DNA of 64,000 nt from Collimonas sp. OK607 (lineage in GTDB: Bacteria > Pseudomonadota > Gammaproteobacteria > Burkholderiales > Burkholderiaceae_D): NCBI RefSeq assembly GCF_900111995.1, contig NZ_FOKF01000011.1, positions 62,001-126,000 on the forward strand. The letters run 5' to 3'. Shown here piece after piece: positions 8,399-15,956 of this stretch. Numbering within the stretch: the stretch's first letter is position 1; each line of letters begins with the position of its first letter. The notes under the pieces are model-generated. The model was not told the DNA's origin. It saw nothing but the letters and a program-made list of their open reading frames with translations, and ran no database searches. Made by a program: the position numbers and the translations under genes.

Positions 8399-9454
8399 AT
8401 GGAAGATCTCGATACCCTGGTCTTGCGCACCGCACTGGGCTGGCAGACGGCGGGCCTGCCAGTAGTGCTGGTTACCGTCGCGCGGACCTGGGGTTCATCG
8501 CCTCGGCCGCCCGGCTCGCTCATGGCCATCAACGGGCGGGGCGAGACCGTCGGTTCGGTGTCGGGCGGTTGCATTGAGGACGATCTCATTCTCCGCATCC
8601 GGAAAGACGGAATACAGGCCGTCTGCTCCAGTGGCCTGCCCGCCGTGTTGCGCTACGGTATCTCAGCCGACGAAGCGCACCGCTTCGGCCTGCCTTGCGG
8701 GGGTACCGTGGAACTGGTGCTGGAGCCGGCATCGTCGCATAGCAAGCTGGGCGAACTCCTGCTGGCCTGTGAGCAGCGGCGCAGCACCGAACGGATGCTA
8801 GACCTGCACACCGGTCGAGTGGAGCTACGCGACGGCAGGCGCGATGGTATTCCCCGGCTGGACGACAAACAGCTGACCACCTACCTGGGGCCACAGGCAC
8901 GTCTCATCGTTATCGGGGCTGGAGACTTATCGCGTTACCTTTGCCAGATGGCGTTGAGCCTGGGTTTCGAGGTGATTGTCTGCGACCCGCGGGAGGAATA
9001 CCGAGCCGGCTGGCAGCTGGATGGCGTGGTGGTCAGCTACGAAATGCCAGACGATCTGGTTCTGCGGTTGCAGCCCGACACGCGCACTGCCGTCGTAGCT
9101 CTGACGCACGACCCCAAACTAGATGATCTGGCCCTGATCGATGCGCTACAGTCCAAGGCCTTCTATGTCGGTGCGATCGGTTCGCGTCGCAACAGCGCGC
9201 AACGCCGCGACCGGCTACGTACTTACTTCGACATCGCGGAGCCCACGCTGCAGGGTCTACATGGACCCGCTGGCCTGTACATCGGCAGCAAGACTCCCGC
9301 CGAGATCGCGCTATCTATCATGGCCGAGGTTGTGGCCGTGAAGAACGGGATTGTCCTGTCCTCACCCACGCCGGTCGTGGCTGGCAAGTCACTGTACGAC
9401 AGCCACGGATATCAGATGCCAGCCCCGCTTTCAGCAACCATGTTGCCAAACTGA
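8399..9454 (+). CDS. XdhC/CoxI-family molybdenum cofactor maturation protein
   Basis: A 351-aa protein with the N-terminal XdhC/CoxI motif (VTVARTWGSSPRPPGS and GSVSGGCIEDDL) and a C-terminal Rossmann domain (RLIVIGAGDLSRYLCQMA, then VGAIGSRRNSAQRRDRL). XdhC proteins bind and sulfurate the molybdenum cofactor and deliver it to xanthine-dehydrogenase-family apoenzymes. It sits 9 bp after iorB, completing an iorA-iorB-xdhC maturation operon. Confidence 0.93.
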   Translation: MEDLDTLVLRTALGWQTAGLPVVLVTVARTWGSSPRPPGSLMAINGRGETVGSVSGGCIEDDLILRIRKDGIQAVCSSGLPAVLRYGISADEAHRFGLPCGGTVELVLEPASSHSKLGELLLACEQRRSTERMLDLHTGRVELRDGRRDGIPRLDDKQLTTYLGPQARLIVIGAGDLSRYLCQMALSLGFEVIVCDPREEYRAGWQLDGVVVSYEMPDDLVLRLQPDTRTAVVALTHDPKLDDLALIDALQSKAFYVGAIGSRRNSAQRRDRLRTYFDIAEPTLQGLHGPAGLYIGSKTPAEIALSIMAEVVAVKNGIVLSSPTPVVAGKSLYDSHGYQMPAPLSATMLPN

Positions 9455-9516
9455 CATCCCCCACATATTATCCCTTCAATGACCTACATGAATCTAGCCC
9501 GGTTTCATTTCTTAAT

Positions 9517-10435
9517 CTAATCCGCCCGCCATCCAGCTTCCGAAAGTTTGGAGATAAAAAAATCGGCCAAGACCCTGATCTTCGCCGCTCGGGCGCGGTT
9601 GGAGGGAGTGACAAAATACAAGCCACCTTCCGGCAGACGCCACTCGGTCAATATGGCCTCAAGCTGCTTCTCCCGCAGGAACTGGGCCGCTGCGAACTCA
9701 GGGAGCTCGGCAATGGCGATTCCAGCAAGGACCGCTGGCAAAAGCGCTTCCAGGCTCGTTCCCCCGTAACATCCCGGATGGTGTGATCGCACATTCCTCG
9801 CCGCTTGTTCGATTGGTGAAGCGCCACACATCGTGCTTGCTCCTGCTCATATAGGAAAGGCATTGATGCGCGCCGAGATCCTGCGGATGCCGGGGATAGC
9901 CGTATCTCGACAGGTAGGCGGGTGAAGCCACGACAAACCGGCGTACCGGCGCGATGAGGCGCGCGACCAGCGACGAGTCTTCCATGATGGCGATACGCAA
10001 GGCCGCGTCAAACCCTTCTCCGATCAGATCGGCATGCGCGTCCCCGAGGTGAAGATCGACCGAAATATCGGGATAGAGCCGAAAGAACTCGGGTAGCAAT
10101 GGCGCGACCCAGCGAGATCCAAATGACAAAGGTGCGGCCAACTTGATGAGCCCACGGGGTCGGCTCGAGGTTTCACGCGCAAAGTCCTCCGCCTCCTCGG
10201 CCACCGAGAACATCTTCCCTGCCCGCTCGGCCAGTGAATGGCCATAGTCCGTCAGCGACAGCCGCCGCGAGGTTCGGTTGAACAGGCGGCCGCCCAGCCG
10301 CTCCTCAAGACGCGCGACTGCACGGGACACCGTGGCAACCGACACTCCCAATGCTGCGGCAGCCGCGGCGAAGGAGCCCTCCTCGGCGACTTTGGCAAAC
10401 ATTGCAAGGCCTTCAAAATCCGGTAGTTTCGACAT
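9517..10435 (-). pseudogene. LysR-family regulator with a frameshift in the effector domain
   Basis: The first frame (10435 down to about 9765) gives a normal LysR N-terminus: helix-turn-helix SFAAAAAALGVSVATVSRAVARLE and most of the substrate-binding domain to ITPSGMLRG. The C-terminal third continues in another frame (GGTSLEALLPAVLAGIAIAELPEF to 9517). Removing one base of the C5 run (9761-9765, plus strand) rejoins the frames. This is either a real pseudogene or an assembly error in a homopolymer. It diverges from the SDR at 10540, its likely former target. Confidence 0.8.
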
Positions 10436-10539
10436 CTACAAATCTGCAACGATAGTTTTCAATTATTGCTATTTTAAAAAATGGCATGATGCCATAAATT
10501 GGTCTTGTAACGCCATACATCCACACGAAGGAGAAATTC

Positions 10540-11295
10540 ATGTCACGCAAACTCGAAGGAAAAATTGCCGTTGTCACCGGCGGCACCACCGGAATCGGCC
10601 TGGCCACGGCCAAACGTTTCGCATCGGAAGGCGCGCAGGTCTTTGTGACCGGCCGCCGCAAAGCTGAACTCGACGCCGCTGTAGCGGAGATCGGGTCGAG
10701 GGCTACCGGCATACAAGCTGATTCCGGCATTCTCACCGATCTCAATCGCCTCTATGAGCGCGTCAAGGCGGAGGCCGGTCGCATCGACGTGCTGTTCGTA
10801 AACGCCGGCGGCGGCTCCATGCTGCCCTTGGGATCCATCACCGAAGAGCAATTTGACGACACGTTCGGCCGCAACGTGAAGGGTGTGCTCTTCACTGTCC
10901 AGAAATCGCTGCCGCTGCTAGTCGACGGCGCATCGGTAATTTTGACTGCTTCCAACGCCAGCATCAAGGGCACACCTGCATTCAGCGTTTATAGCGCCTC
11001 GAAGGCTGCGGTGCGCAACTTCGCCCGCAGCTGGACCCTCGACCTCAAGTCGCGCGGTATCCGCGTCAACGTCATCAGTCCCGGCCCAATCAAGACCCCG
11101 GGCCTGGTCGACCTTGCCGGCCCCGACGCCGCGCAGCAACAGGGCTTGCTCGACTACATGACCACGACCATCCCGCTTGGACGCGTCGGCGATCCCGACG
11201 AAGTGGCGAGTGTCGCTGCCTTCCTCGCCTCCTCCGATTCGAGTTTCATCGCCGGCACGGAGATCTTCGTCGACGGCGGCCAGGCGCAGATTTAA
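10540..11295 (+). CDS. Short-chain dehydrogenase/reductase
   Basis: A 251-aa classical SDR. The cofactor motif is VVTGGTTGIG (residues 12-21), the structural motif NAGGG is near 88, and the catalytic Ser...YxxxK is S145 region with YSASK near 153. The C-terminus ends in the usual FVDGGQAQI. The ribosome binding site AAGGAGA precedes the ATG. It diverges from the broken LysR and is followed by GST and SnoaL-like genes, suggesting a small detoxification operon. The substrate is unknown. Confidence 0.93.
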   Translation: MSRKLEGKIAVVTGGTTGIGLATAKRFASEGAQVFVTGRRKAELDAAVAEIGSRATGIQADSGILTDLNRLYERVKAEAGRIDVLFVNAGGGSMLPLGSITEEQFDDTFGRNVKGVLFTVQKSLPLLVDGASVILTASNASIKGTPAFSVYSASKAAVRNFARSWTLDLKSRGIRVNVISPGPIKTPGLVDLAGPDAAQQQGLLDYMTTTIPLGRVGDPDEVASVAAFLASSDSSFIAGTEIFVDGGQAQI

Positions 11296-11358
11296 CAGGG
11301 ACATCCGGATGGCTGATCTCGAATTCGAACCGGCCAGCTAAATCACAAACTGAAGGAA

Positions 11359-11997
11359 ATGATCATGATTGAAGTTTTTGCATTCGCGACGCCAAACAGC
11401 GTCAAAGTCCCCATCGCACTGGAAGAAATGGGACTCGACTATCGGTTAGTTCCAGTCAACCTGCGTCAAGGCGAGCAGAAAACAGCTGCGTTCAAAGAAA
11501 TGAACCTCAACGCCAAGGTCCCTGTACTGGTGGACCGCGACCCCAAGTCCGGGGATGGCAAGGTGGTACTCAGCGAGTCCGCCGCAATCCTCGTCTACCT
11601 CGCGGAGAAAAGCGGGCAACTTTTGCCAACCGAAGAAGGCCGCCGCGGAAAGGTGTTCGAACAGCTTTTCTTCCACGCTTCCGGCTTGAGCCCTGCCTTC
11701 CTGCAGGCGTTCCAGGTTTCGATACAGTCGCCGCCGCAGCCTGAAGCCAAGGAACGCGCGCTTGCGGAAGTCGAGCGGGTGCTCGGCGTACTCAACCACG
11801 TCCTCGAGCATCACAAGTATGTCGCCGACAACGAATACAGCATCGCAGACATTGCCCATTTCGGGTGGATTTGGCGCCATCAGGCAATCGGTGCGTCTCT
11901 GGACAAGTTCCCGAACGTACGGCGCTGGTATGGCGAAGTCTCGACTCGATCCGCAGTCGTCGCTGCGGTCGAGAAGACCTTGGCGCTTGCCCGGTAG
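11359..11997 (+). CDS. Glutathione S-transferase family protein
   Basis: The ATG at 11359 has an in-frame ATG at 11365 that may be the true start. A 210-aa protein with an N-terminal thioredoxin-fold domain (VFAFATPNSVKVPIALEEMGLDY, NLNAKVPVLVD, then SESAAILVYLAEKSG) and a helical C-terminal domain. This is the YfcG/YghU-like arrangement, using an N-terminal Asn rather than Tyr or Cys in the active-site region. It likely conjugates glutathione or reduces disulfides in the cytosol. It lies 63 bp after the SDR on the same strand. Confidence 0.9.
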   Translation: MIMIEVFAFATPNSVKVPIALEEMGLDYRLVPVNLRQGEQKTAAFKEMNLNAKVPVLVDRDPKSGDGKVVLSESAAILVYLAEKSGQLLPTEEGRRGKVFEQLFFHASGLSPAFLQAFQVSIQSPPQPEAKERALAEVERVLGVLNHVLEHHKYVADNEYSIADIAHFGWIWRHQAIGASLDKFPNVRRWYGEVSTRSAVVAAVEKTLALAR

Positions 11998-12113
11998 CAC
12001 GGCAGCGCGATTCACATCGTCCTGGTGCATCCGCTTCAGGACATGGGCATAAAAGAAATTTTCACACCATGTGGCCGCAAGCGGCCGACAGCAAAAGTTT
12101 AAGGAGAAATATT

Positions 12114-12479
12114 ATGAAAGACCGTACCCATGAACTGCTTTTTCGCAACCTCCAGGAGGTTTTCGGCGAAGGCGACGCAGTGCGTCGTCGCGCAGCGATC
12201 AAAGAGCTTTATACCGAAGACTGTATGACTTATACGCCCATGGGCGTTATCCTCGGGCACGATGCACTCGACAAATTCTCGGGTGAACTGCGTGCGACGC
12301 ATCCGCACTTCGTATATACGCCGCACAGCAAACCTCAGACCCTTCATAACGCCGGTCGCATAGCCTGGGGGTCCGGTCCGCGTGGCGACGCTCCCGAGTA
12401 TACGGGGTGGGACGTGATCATCGTTCGGGACGGAAAAATCGCAGCGCTCTATGTCTTTCTCGATTCCGAGCCATCGTGA
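12114..12479 (+). CDS. SnoaL-like / NTF2-fold protein
   Basis: A 121-aa protein from ATG 12114, preceded by AAGGAGA. The sequence fits the SnoaL-like polyketide-cyclase superfamily: an N-terminal helix, the LYTEDCMTYTP segment near residues 38-48, and a terminal strand with WDVIIVRDGKIAALYVFLD. These proteins bind or isomerise small ligands, and many are uncharacterised. It is third in a run with the SDR and GST. Confidence 0.85.
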   Translation: MKDRTHELLFRNLQEVFGEGDAVRRRAAIKELYTEDCMTYTPMGVILGHDALDKFSGELRATHPHFVYTPHSKPQTLHNAGRIAWGSGPRGDAPEYTGWDVIIVRDGKIAALYVFLDSEPS

Positions 12480-12531
12480 CCAGCCGTTGATGTCTCGCGT
12501 TTTGACAACCGATAAATAAGGTATCCGGGGG

Positions 12532-12559
12532 TATCCGCTGCCGCCATAGGTAGCGGATA
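12532..12559. other. Stem-loop in the 408-bp gap after the SnoaL-like gene
   Basis: TATCCGCT (12532-12539) pairs perfectly with AGCGGATA (12552-12559) across a 12-nt loop, 52 nt after the SnoaL-like stop. There is no following T-tract, so intrinsic termination is uncertain. The rest of the gap (12480-12887) holds the promoter at 12667-12694; no further credible gene was seen. Confidence 0.35.
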
Positions 12560-12666
12560 ACGCGAGAGTCCAGTTCGCAGAATGCGGCCGACATCCCGGG
12601 CGCCAGTATACGTGCGCACGCTTCATTTTATTCCCCGCAACGGGGAGCAGACAGAAAAATATCGCG

Positions 12667-12694
12667 AGAATAATTTCCGGACGCCCGCAGTTAT
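12667..12694 (+). promoter_or_regulatory. ECF-type promoter P1 (AGAATAATTTCC ... GTTAT)
   Basis: AGAAT (12667-12671) and GTTAT (12690-12694) are separated by 18 bp, exactly as at P2 (13819-13846) and P3 (15392-15419). The 74 bp at 12621-12694 align without gaps to 13773-13846, 50 positions being identical by manual count. It faces the small lipoprotein at 12888. Use by the sigma factor at 14009 is inferred. Confidence 0.6.
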
Positions 12695-12887
12695 ACAAGT
12701 GACGACACACACCAGTGTTTCCAGAACAGGAAACATGGATAGCCCCCGCAGCGCAAAAGACGTGCTACGGCGCAGTGCCGCCCCGGTTGGCACCTGATAA
12801 CACTCTGGTGTTCATTTGATTGGCAAACCAACGCTTTCCCCGGTTTGTCATGCATTGCTATCTTTCGCGACCTTATAGGAGATCATC

Positions 12888-13025
12888 ATGAAATCCGCAA
12901 AAATCATTCTCGCCATTGGCGTCACGCTCTTCACTCTTGCCGTTGCCGGATGCGCACAGCTTGATCCCATGAATGCAGCCTCGGGCATGTCGTCAGATCC
13001 GGGCAACATGTACTCCGGACAGTGA
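12888..13025 (+). CDS. Small lipoprotein, 45 aa
   Basis: A short frame with a clear signal peptide (MKSAKIILAIGVTLFTLAVA) and lipobox VAGC with the acylated Cys at residue 22. The mature part is only about 24 residues (CAQLDPMNAASG...). An AGGAGA-like site precedes the ATG. No function is recognised; entericidin-like small lipoproteins are the nearest general type. It lies about 190 nt downstream of ECF-type promoter P1 and ahead of a second lipoprotein, so envelope stress regulation is plausible. Confidence 0.75.
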   Translation: MKSAKIILAIGVTLFTLAVAGCAQLDPMNAASGMSSDPGNMYSGQ

Positions 13026-13128
13026 CGCAAGCTGCAACTGCCCGTTGGCCAGGTCTGACGACGGCTGCCGGGTTATTTTTCCTGGCAGCCGTGATCCCAT
13101 TCATATGATTATTCATTGGAGGTAAACC

Positions 13129-13641
13129 ATGAGCCCCATCCACTCCATGAAGCGCGACCGCTGGTTGAACGCTCACTACGCGTCTATCGCCGTCGCCATG
13201 CTGGTAGCCGGTTGTGCCACGCCGGCATCCATTCCGCCTGGCGCCAGTCAGAACGAAGTTCAGGCTCGGCTCGGCGCTCCGCGCGAGGTCTATCACCTGC
13301 CGGATGACACCACACGCTGGCTTTATCCCACGCAACCTGCCGGCGAATACACGTGGGCGGCCGACATCGACTCGCATGGGCGAGTGGTCAGCATCAAGCA
13401 GGTATTGACCATCGAGGAATTTGGCCGGGCCAGGATCGGCCAGTGGACCACGCAGGATGTGCTGGTGCATTTTGGCAGACCGGTTGAAACCGCCTATTTC
13501 CCGCTCATGCGGCGCCATGTCTGGAGTTACCGCTTCCTGCAAGACGGCGTGTGGTATTCGATGATGCATTTTTACTTCGATCCGGATGGCGTATTGCGCC
13601 TTACCCAGGCAGGCCCGGATCCGGAACAGGAACAAAACTGA
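13129..13641 (+). CDS. BamE/SmpA-like outer-membrane lipoprotein
   Basis: A 170-aa protein. After a basic N-terminus and a hydrophobic segment there is a lipobox LVAGC (Cys29). The following ASQNEVQARLGAPREVYHLPD resembles the SmpA/OmlA (BamE-like) fold, and a second similar unit (GQWTTQDVLVHFGRPVETAYF) near residue 103 suggests two related modules. A GGAGG site precedes the ATG. Many such proteins are not BamE itself but small beta-alpha lipoproteins. Its position between P1 and the sigma gene suggests membership of the ECF regulon. Confidence 0.8.
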   Translation: MSPIHSMKRDRWLNAHYASIAVAMLVAGCATPASIPPGASQNEVQARLGAPREVYHLPDDTTRWLYPTQPAGEYTWAADIDSHGRVVSIKQVLTIEEFGRARIGQWTTQDVLVHFGRPVETAYFPLMRRHVWSYRFLQDGVWYSMMHFYFDPDGVLRLTQAGPDPEQEQN

Positions 13642-13818
13642 AAATGATTGTGAACCGGACTACCCGCCCAGACATCGTCAGCGGGTAAGACGGCGCCACC
13701 GAGACTTTGATGCGTTTCCGCTAGGCAAGTGGCATGAGGATCTCCGCGTATCTGCGCGTATACCGCCGCTCTCTTCGTTTTATTCCCGGATTTGTCGCGC
13801 CAGTCAAAAAATATTGCA

Positions 13819-13846
13819 GGAATAAATTCCGGTCACTGGCGGTTAT
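13819..13846 (+). promoter_or_regulatory. ECF-type promoter P2 in front of the sigma operon
   Basis: GGAAT (13819-13823), 18 bp, GTTAT (13842-13846). AAAAATAT lies at the same distance upstream as in P1. A transcript starting just downstream would lead into the leader peptide ORF (13923) and the sigma gene (14009), consistent with autoregulation. Confidence 0.65.
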
Positions 13847-13878
13847 GGGGGTATGAGCGTCAGCATTTCAGGCGCCCG

Positions 13879-13893
13879 GATGCTGCGAGCATC
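13879..13893 (+). other. Hairpin in the sigma-gene leader
   Basis: GATGCT-GCG-AGCATC forms a 6-bp stem with a 3-nt loop in the predicted 5' leader, about 30 nt before the small leader ORF. The role is unknown. Confidence 0.3.
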
Positions 13894-13922
13894 TCTCGAC
13901 CGGACAGGCAATGGAGCAACTC

Positions 13923-14012
13923 ATGAGAAACGATGACAAGGTACTCTCATATGGTTGGCGTAATCGCCAAATAGACCAGATGCAAATCAGCGAAAGCGGG
14001 AGATCACCGTGA
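13923..14012 (+). CDS. Possible 29-aa leader peptide translationally coupled to the ECF sigma gene
   Basis: ATG 13923 is preceded by GGAG and opens a 29-codon frame (MRNDDKVLSYGWRNRQIDQM...). Its TGA stop (14010-14012) overlaps the GTG start of the sigma gene as GTGA. The peptide matches nothing I recognise. The overlap suggests translational coupling, but a chance short frame cannot be excluded. Confidence 0.4.
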   Translation: MRNDDKVLSYGWRNRQIDQMQISESGRSP

Positions 14013-14647
14013 TCGCGGCCGACAACTCACGCCGGTCACGTCGATTCGAAGAACTGGCGTTGCCGCATCTGGACGCTGCCTACAACCTGGCACGCTGGCT
14101 GACCGGCAACGCGAGCGATGCCGACGATGTCGTGCAGGATGCGTACCTGCGCGCCTTCCGGTTCTTCGACGGCTTCCATGGAGACAACCCACGCGCATGG
14201 CTACTCGCGATCGTTCGGAACACCTGGTTTACCGAATGGCGCAGGCGGAACGATGCGGCTGACGACACGCCTTATGACGACGCACTGCACGACGACGAAC
14301 GACTCCCGGGATGGGTCGACGAGATCGGCAGCGATCCCGAAACGCTCGCTGTGCGGCGCGACGATGTGGACATGATTCATCGCGCGCTCGGCGTATTGCC
14401 GGTCGAATATCGCGAGGTGCTGGTCCTGCGCGAGTTGGAAGACATGAGCTACCGCGACATTGCGACCGTCGCGGGCGTTCCGATCGGCACTGTGATGTCG
14501 CGGCTGGCGCGTGGCCGCAGCCTGCTTTGTGCAGCAGTGCGCAAAGCGCAGGGGGCGATGCCTTCGGAGCTTGCTCCCGCGCGCGGCAAGACAGACGGCA
14601 ACCTGGTCAGGATGCCTGCGCCGGGTTCACCAAAAGGAGTTAAATAA
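14009..14647 (+). CDS. ECF RNA polymerase sigma factor
   Basis: A 212-aa sigma-70 family protein starting at GTG 14009. Region 2 spans about residues 13-75 (DADDVVQDAYLRAFRFFDGF, PRAWLLAIVRNTWFTEWRRR). Region 4 spans about 125-175 (LPVEYREVLVLRELEDMSY, then the helix-turn-helix IATVAGVPIGTVMSRLARGR). The C-terminal tail is longer than usual. Its TAA overlaps the anti-sigma ATG by one base. Promoters of one motif occur before this gene, a lipoprotein and the cytochrome gene, so it probably drives its own regulon. Confidence 0.95.
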   Translation: MIAADNSRRSRRFEELALPHLDAAYNLARWLTGNASDADDVVQDAYLRAFRFFDGFHGDNPRAWLLAIVRNTWFTEWRRRNDAADDTPYDDALHDDERLPGWVDEIGSDPETLAVRRDDVDMIHRALGVLPVEYREVLVLRELEDMSYRDIATVAGVPIGTVMSRLARGRSLLCAAVRKAQGAMPSELAPARGKTDGNLVRMPAPGSPKGVK

Positions 14648-15378
14648 TGGATAAGAAAGAAACATTAAGCTCGCTTGGCAGTGTGCTGCGTGACGGATCA
14701 CTCTATCATCGCGCCCCACCCCATCTGCGCGCGCGCGTGCTCGCCGAATTGCAGCGCGAATCAATGGGCGAGTCACCGCGCGAGTCTCCCCGCCGCACCC
14801 TCTTCGCATGGGGCGGCTTCACTACCGATGGCGTGCGGGCATGGCTTAACGGCGGCGTTACTGGGATCGCGGTCTGTGCGCTGGCATTGAGCGCGGCCAC
14901 CTTGATCCAGCGACCGGCGCCGACCGGCTCAATCGCCCAGGAGATTGTGTCGAGTCATGTGCGCGCGCTGTTGTCGCAGCATCCGATCGACGTGGTGTCG
15001 ACCGATCAGCACACCGTCAAGCCGTGGTTCAACGGCAGGCTCGACTATACGCCGCCAGTCGTCGATCTCGCAGCACAAGGTTTTCCGCTCGTCGGCGGGA
15101 GAGTCGACTACGTGAGTCACCGCACCGTCGCGGTATTGATCTATCGCTATCAAAAGCACCCCATCGACCTGTACATTTTTCCCGATACAGACGGTGCGCC
15201 GGCTCCCGCCGCTCGGGCCTCGGATGGCTATGCGATGGCTCGCTGGCAGCGCAACGGCATGACTTACTGGGCCATCACCGATGCCCAATCTACCCACCTG
15301 CAAGCGTTCGAACAAGCGGCGCAGGCCGAGGAGGACCGTGAAGAAAACCCGCCGCAGGAAAAAAATAATAAGGAATAA
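14647..15378 (+). CDS. Single-pass membrane anti-sigma factor without a zinc finger motif
   Basis: A 243-aa protein overlapping the sigma stop (TAATG). The short cytoplasmic N-terminus (about 1-65) lacks the HxxxCxxC zinc-anti-sigma motif. One transmembrane helix lies near residues 68-87. The C-terminal extracytoplasmic domain (about 90-230) carries PWFNGRLDYTPPVVDLAAQGFPLVGGRVDY, a pattern found in RsiW-like anti-sigma factors. The tail is very charged. It presumably sequesters the sigma factor until an envelope or redox signal arrives. Confidence 0.85.
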   Translation: MDKKETLSSLGSVLRDGSLYHRAPPHLRARVLAELQRESMGESPRESPRRTLFAWGGFTTDGVRAWLNGGVTGIAVCALALSAATLIQRPAPTGSIAQEIVSSHVRALLSQHPIDVVSTDQHTVKPWFNGRLDYTPPVVDLAAQGFPLVGGRVDYVSHRTVAVLIYRYQKHPIDLYIFPDTDGAPAPAARASDGYAMARWQRNGMTYWAITDAQSTHLQAFEQAAQAEEDREENPPQEKNNKE

Positions 15379-15391
15379 ATCGAGATTGACG

Positions 15392-15419
15392 GGAATATTT
15401 TCCACGCGTTCCGAGTTAT
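15392..15419 (+). promoter_or_regulatory. ECF-type promoter P3 in front of the cytochrome c operon
   Basis: GGAAT (15392-15396), 18 bp, GTTAT (15415-15419), with the TTTTCC extension as in P1 and P2. It lies 67 bp upstream of the cytochrome c start, so the redox cassette can be transcribed independently of the sigma operon. Confidence 0.65.
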
Positions 15420-15485
15420 ACCGTTTACAGGAATGGATTACATCGACCGGCCGCCAACAAACTTGCAAATCGAAAGGATTTCGCC

Positions 15486-15875
15486 ATGAAACAAGATCAC
15501 ATATTCCTTGGCCTGGGCTTGGCCGTGCTGATGGGCTTCGGCAGCACGGCAACAGCTGCCGGCGATGCGATACGCGGCCAGCAGCTCTACCAAACCATGT
15601 GCATGTCCTGCCACTCGATTGACTATAACGGCGTCGGGCCGGCACACAAGGGGCTGTTTGGCAGGAAAGCTGGAACTCACGCTGATTATTCCTACTCACC
15701 AGCGGTGAAGTCATCCGACATCGTGTGGACCGAGAAAACGCTGGATAAATGGTTGTCAAATCCCGAGAAACTGATCCCGGGGCAAAAAATGGGTTTCATG
15801 GTGCCCGACGCAAAAGATCGCGCCGATTTGATTGCCTATTTGAAGAAGGAGGCGGGACGAGAAGATAAACCCTGA
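15486..15875 (+). CDS. Periplasmic class I cytochrome c
   Basis: A 129-aa protein with a Sec signal peptide (residues 1-25, cleavage after ATAA). The heme-binding motif CMSCH is at 39-43, and the distal Met is probably M102 in PGQKMGFMVPD. Its length and GLFGRKAG segment match mitochondrial-like c-type cytochromes. It is first in the redox cassette behind promoter P3. It likely shuttles electrons to or from the CuA protein encoded downstream. Confidence 0.93.
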   Translation: MKQDHIFLGLGLAVLMGFGSTATAAGDAIRGQQLYQTMCMSCHSIDYNGVGPAHKGLFGRKAGTHADYSYSPAVKSSDIVWTEKTLDKWLSNPEKLIPGQKMGFMVPDAKDRADLIAYLKKEAGREDKP

Positions 15876-15956
15876 CCACTCGACCGACCTGTTAAACACT
15901 TGTTCCGTAACAGACTGCCCTACAGCCCCATTCCAACCAACTCAAGGAGAAAAATC

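Noticed and set aside
12582-12797. 71-aa plus-strand frame between the SnoaL-like and lipoprotein genes
   Set aside because: It runs through promoter P1, has no ribosome binding site and no recognisable sequence.
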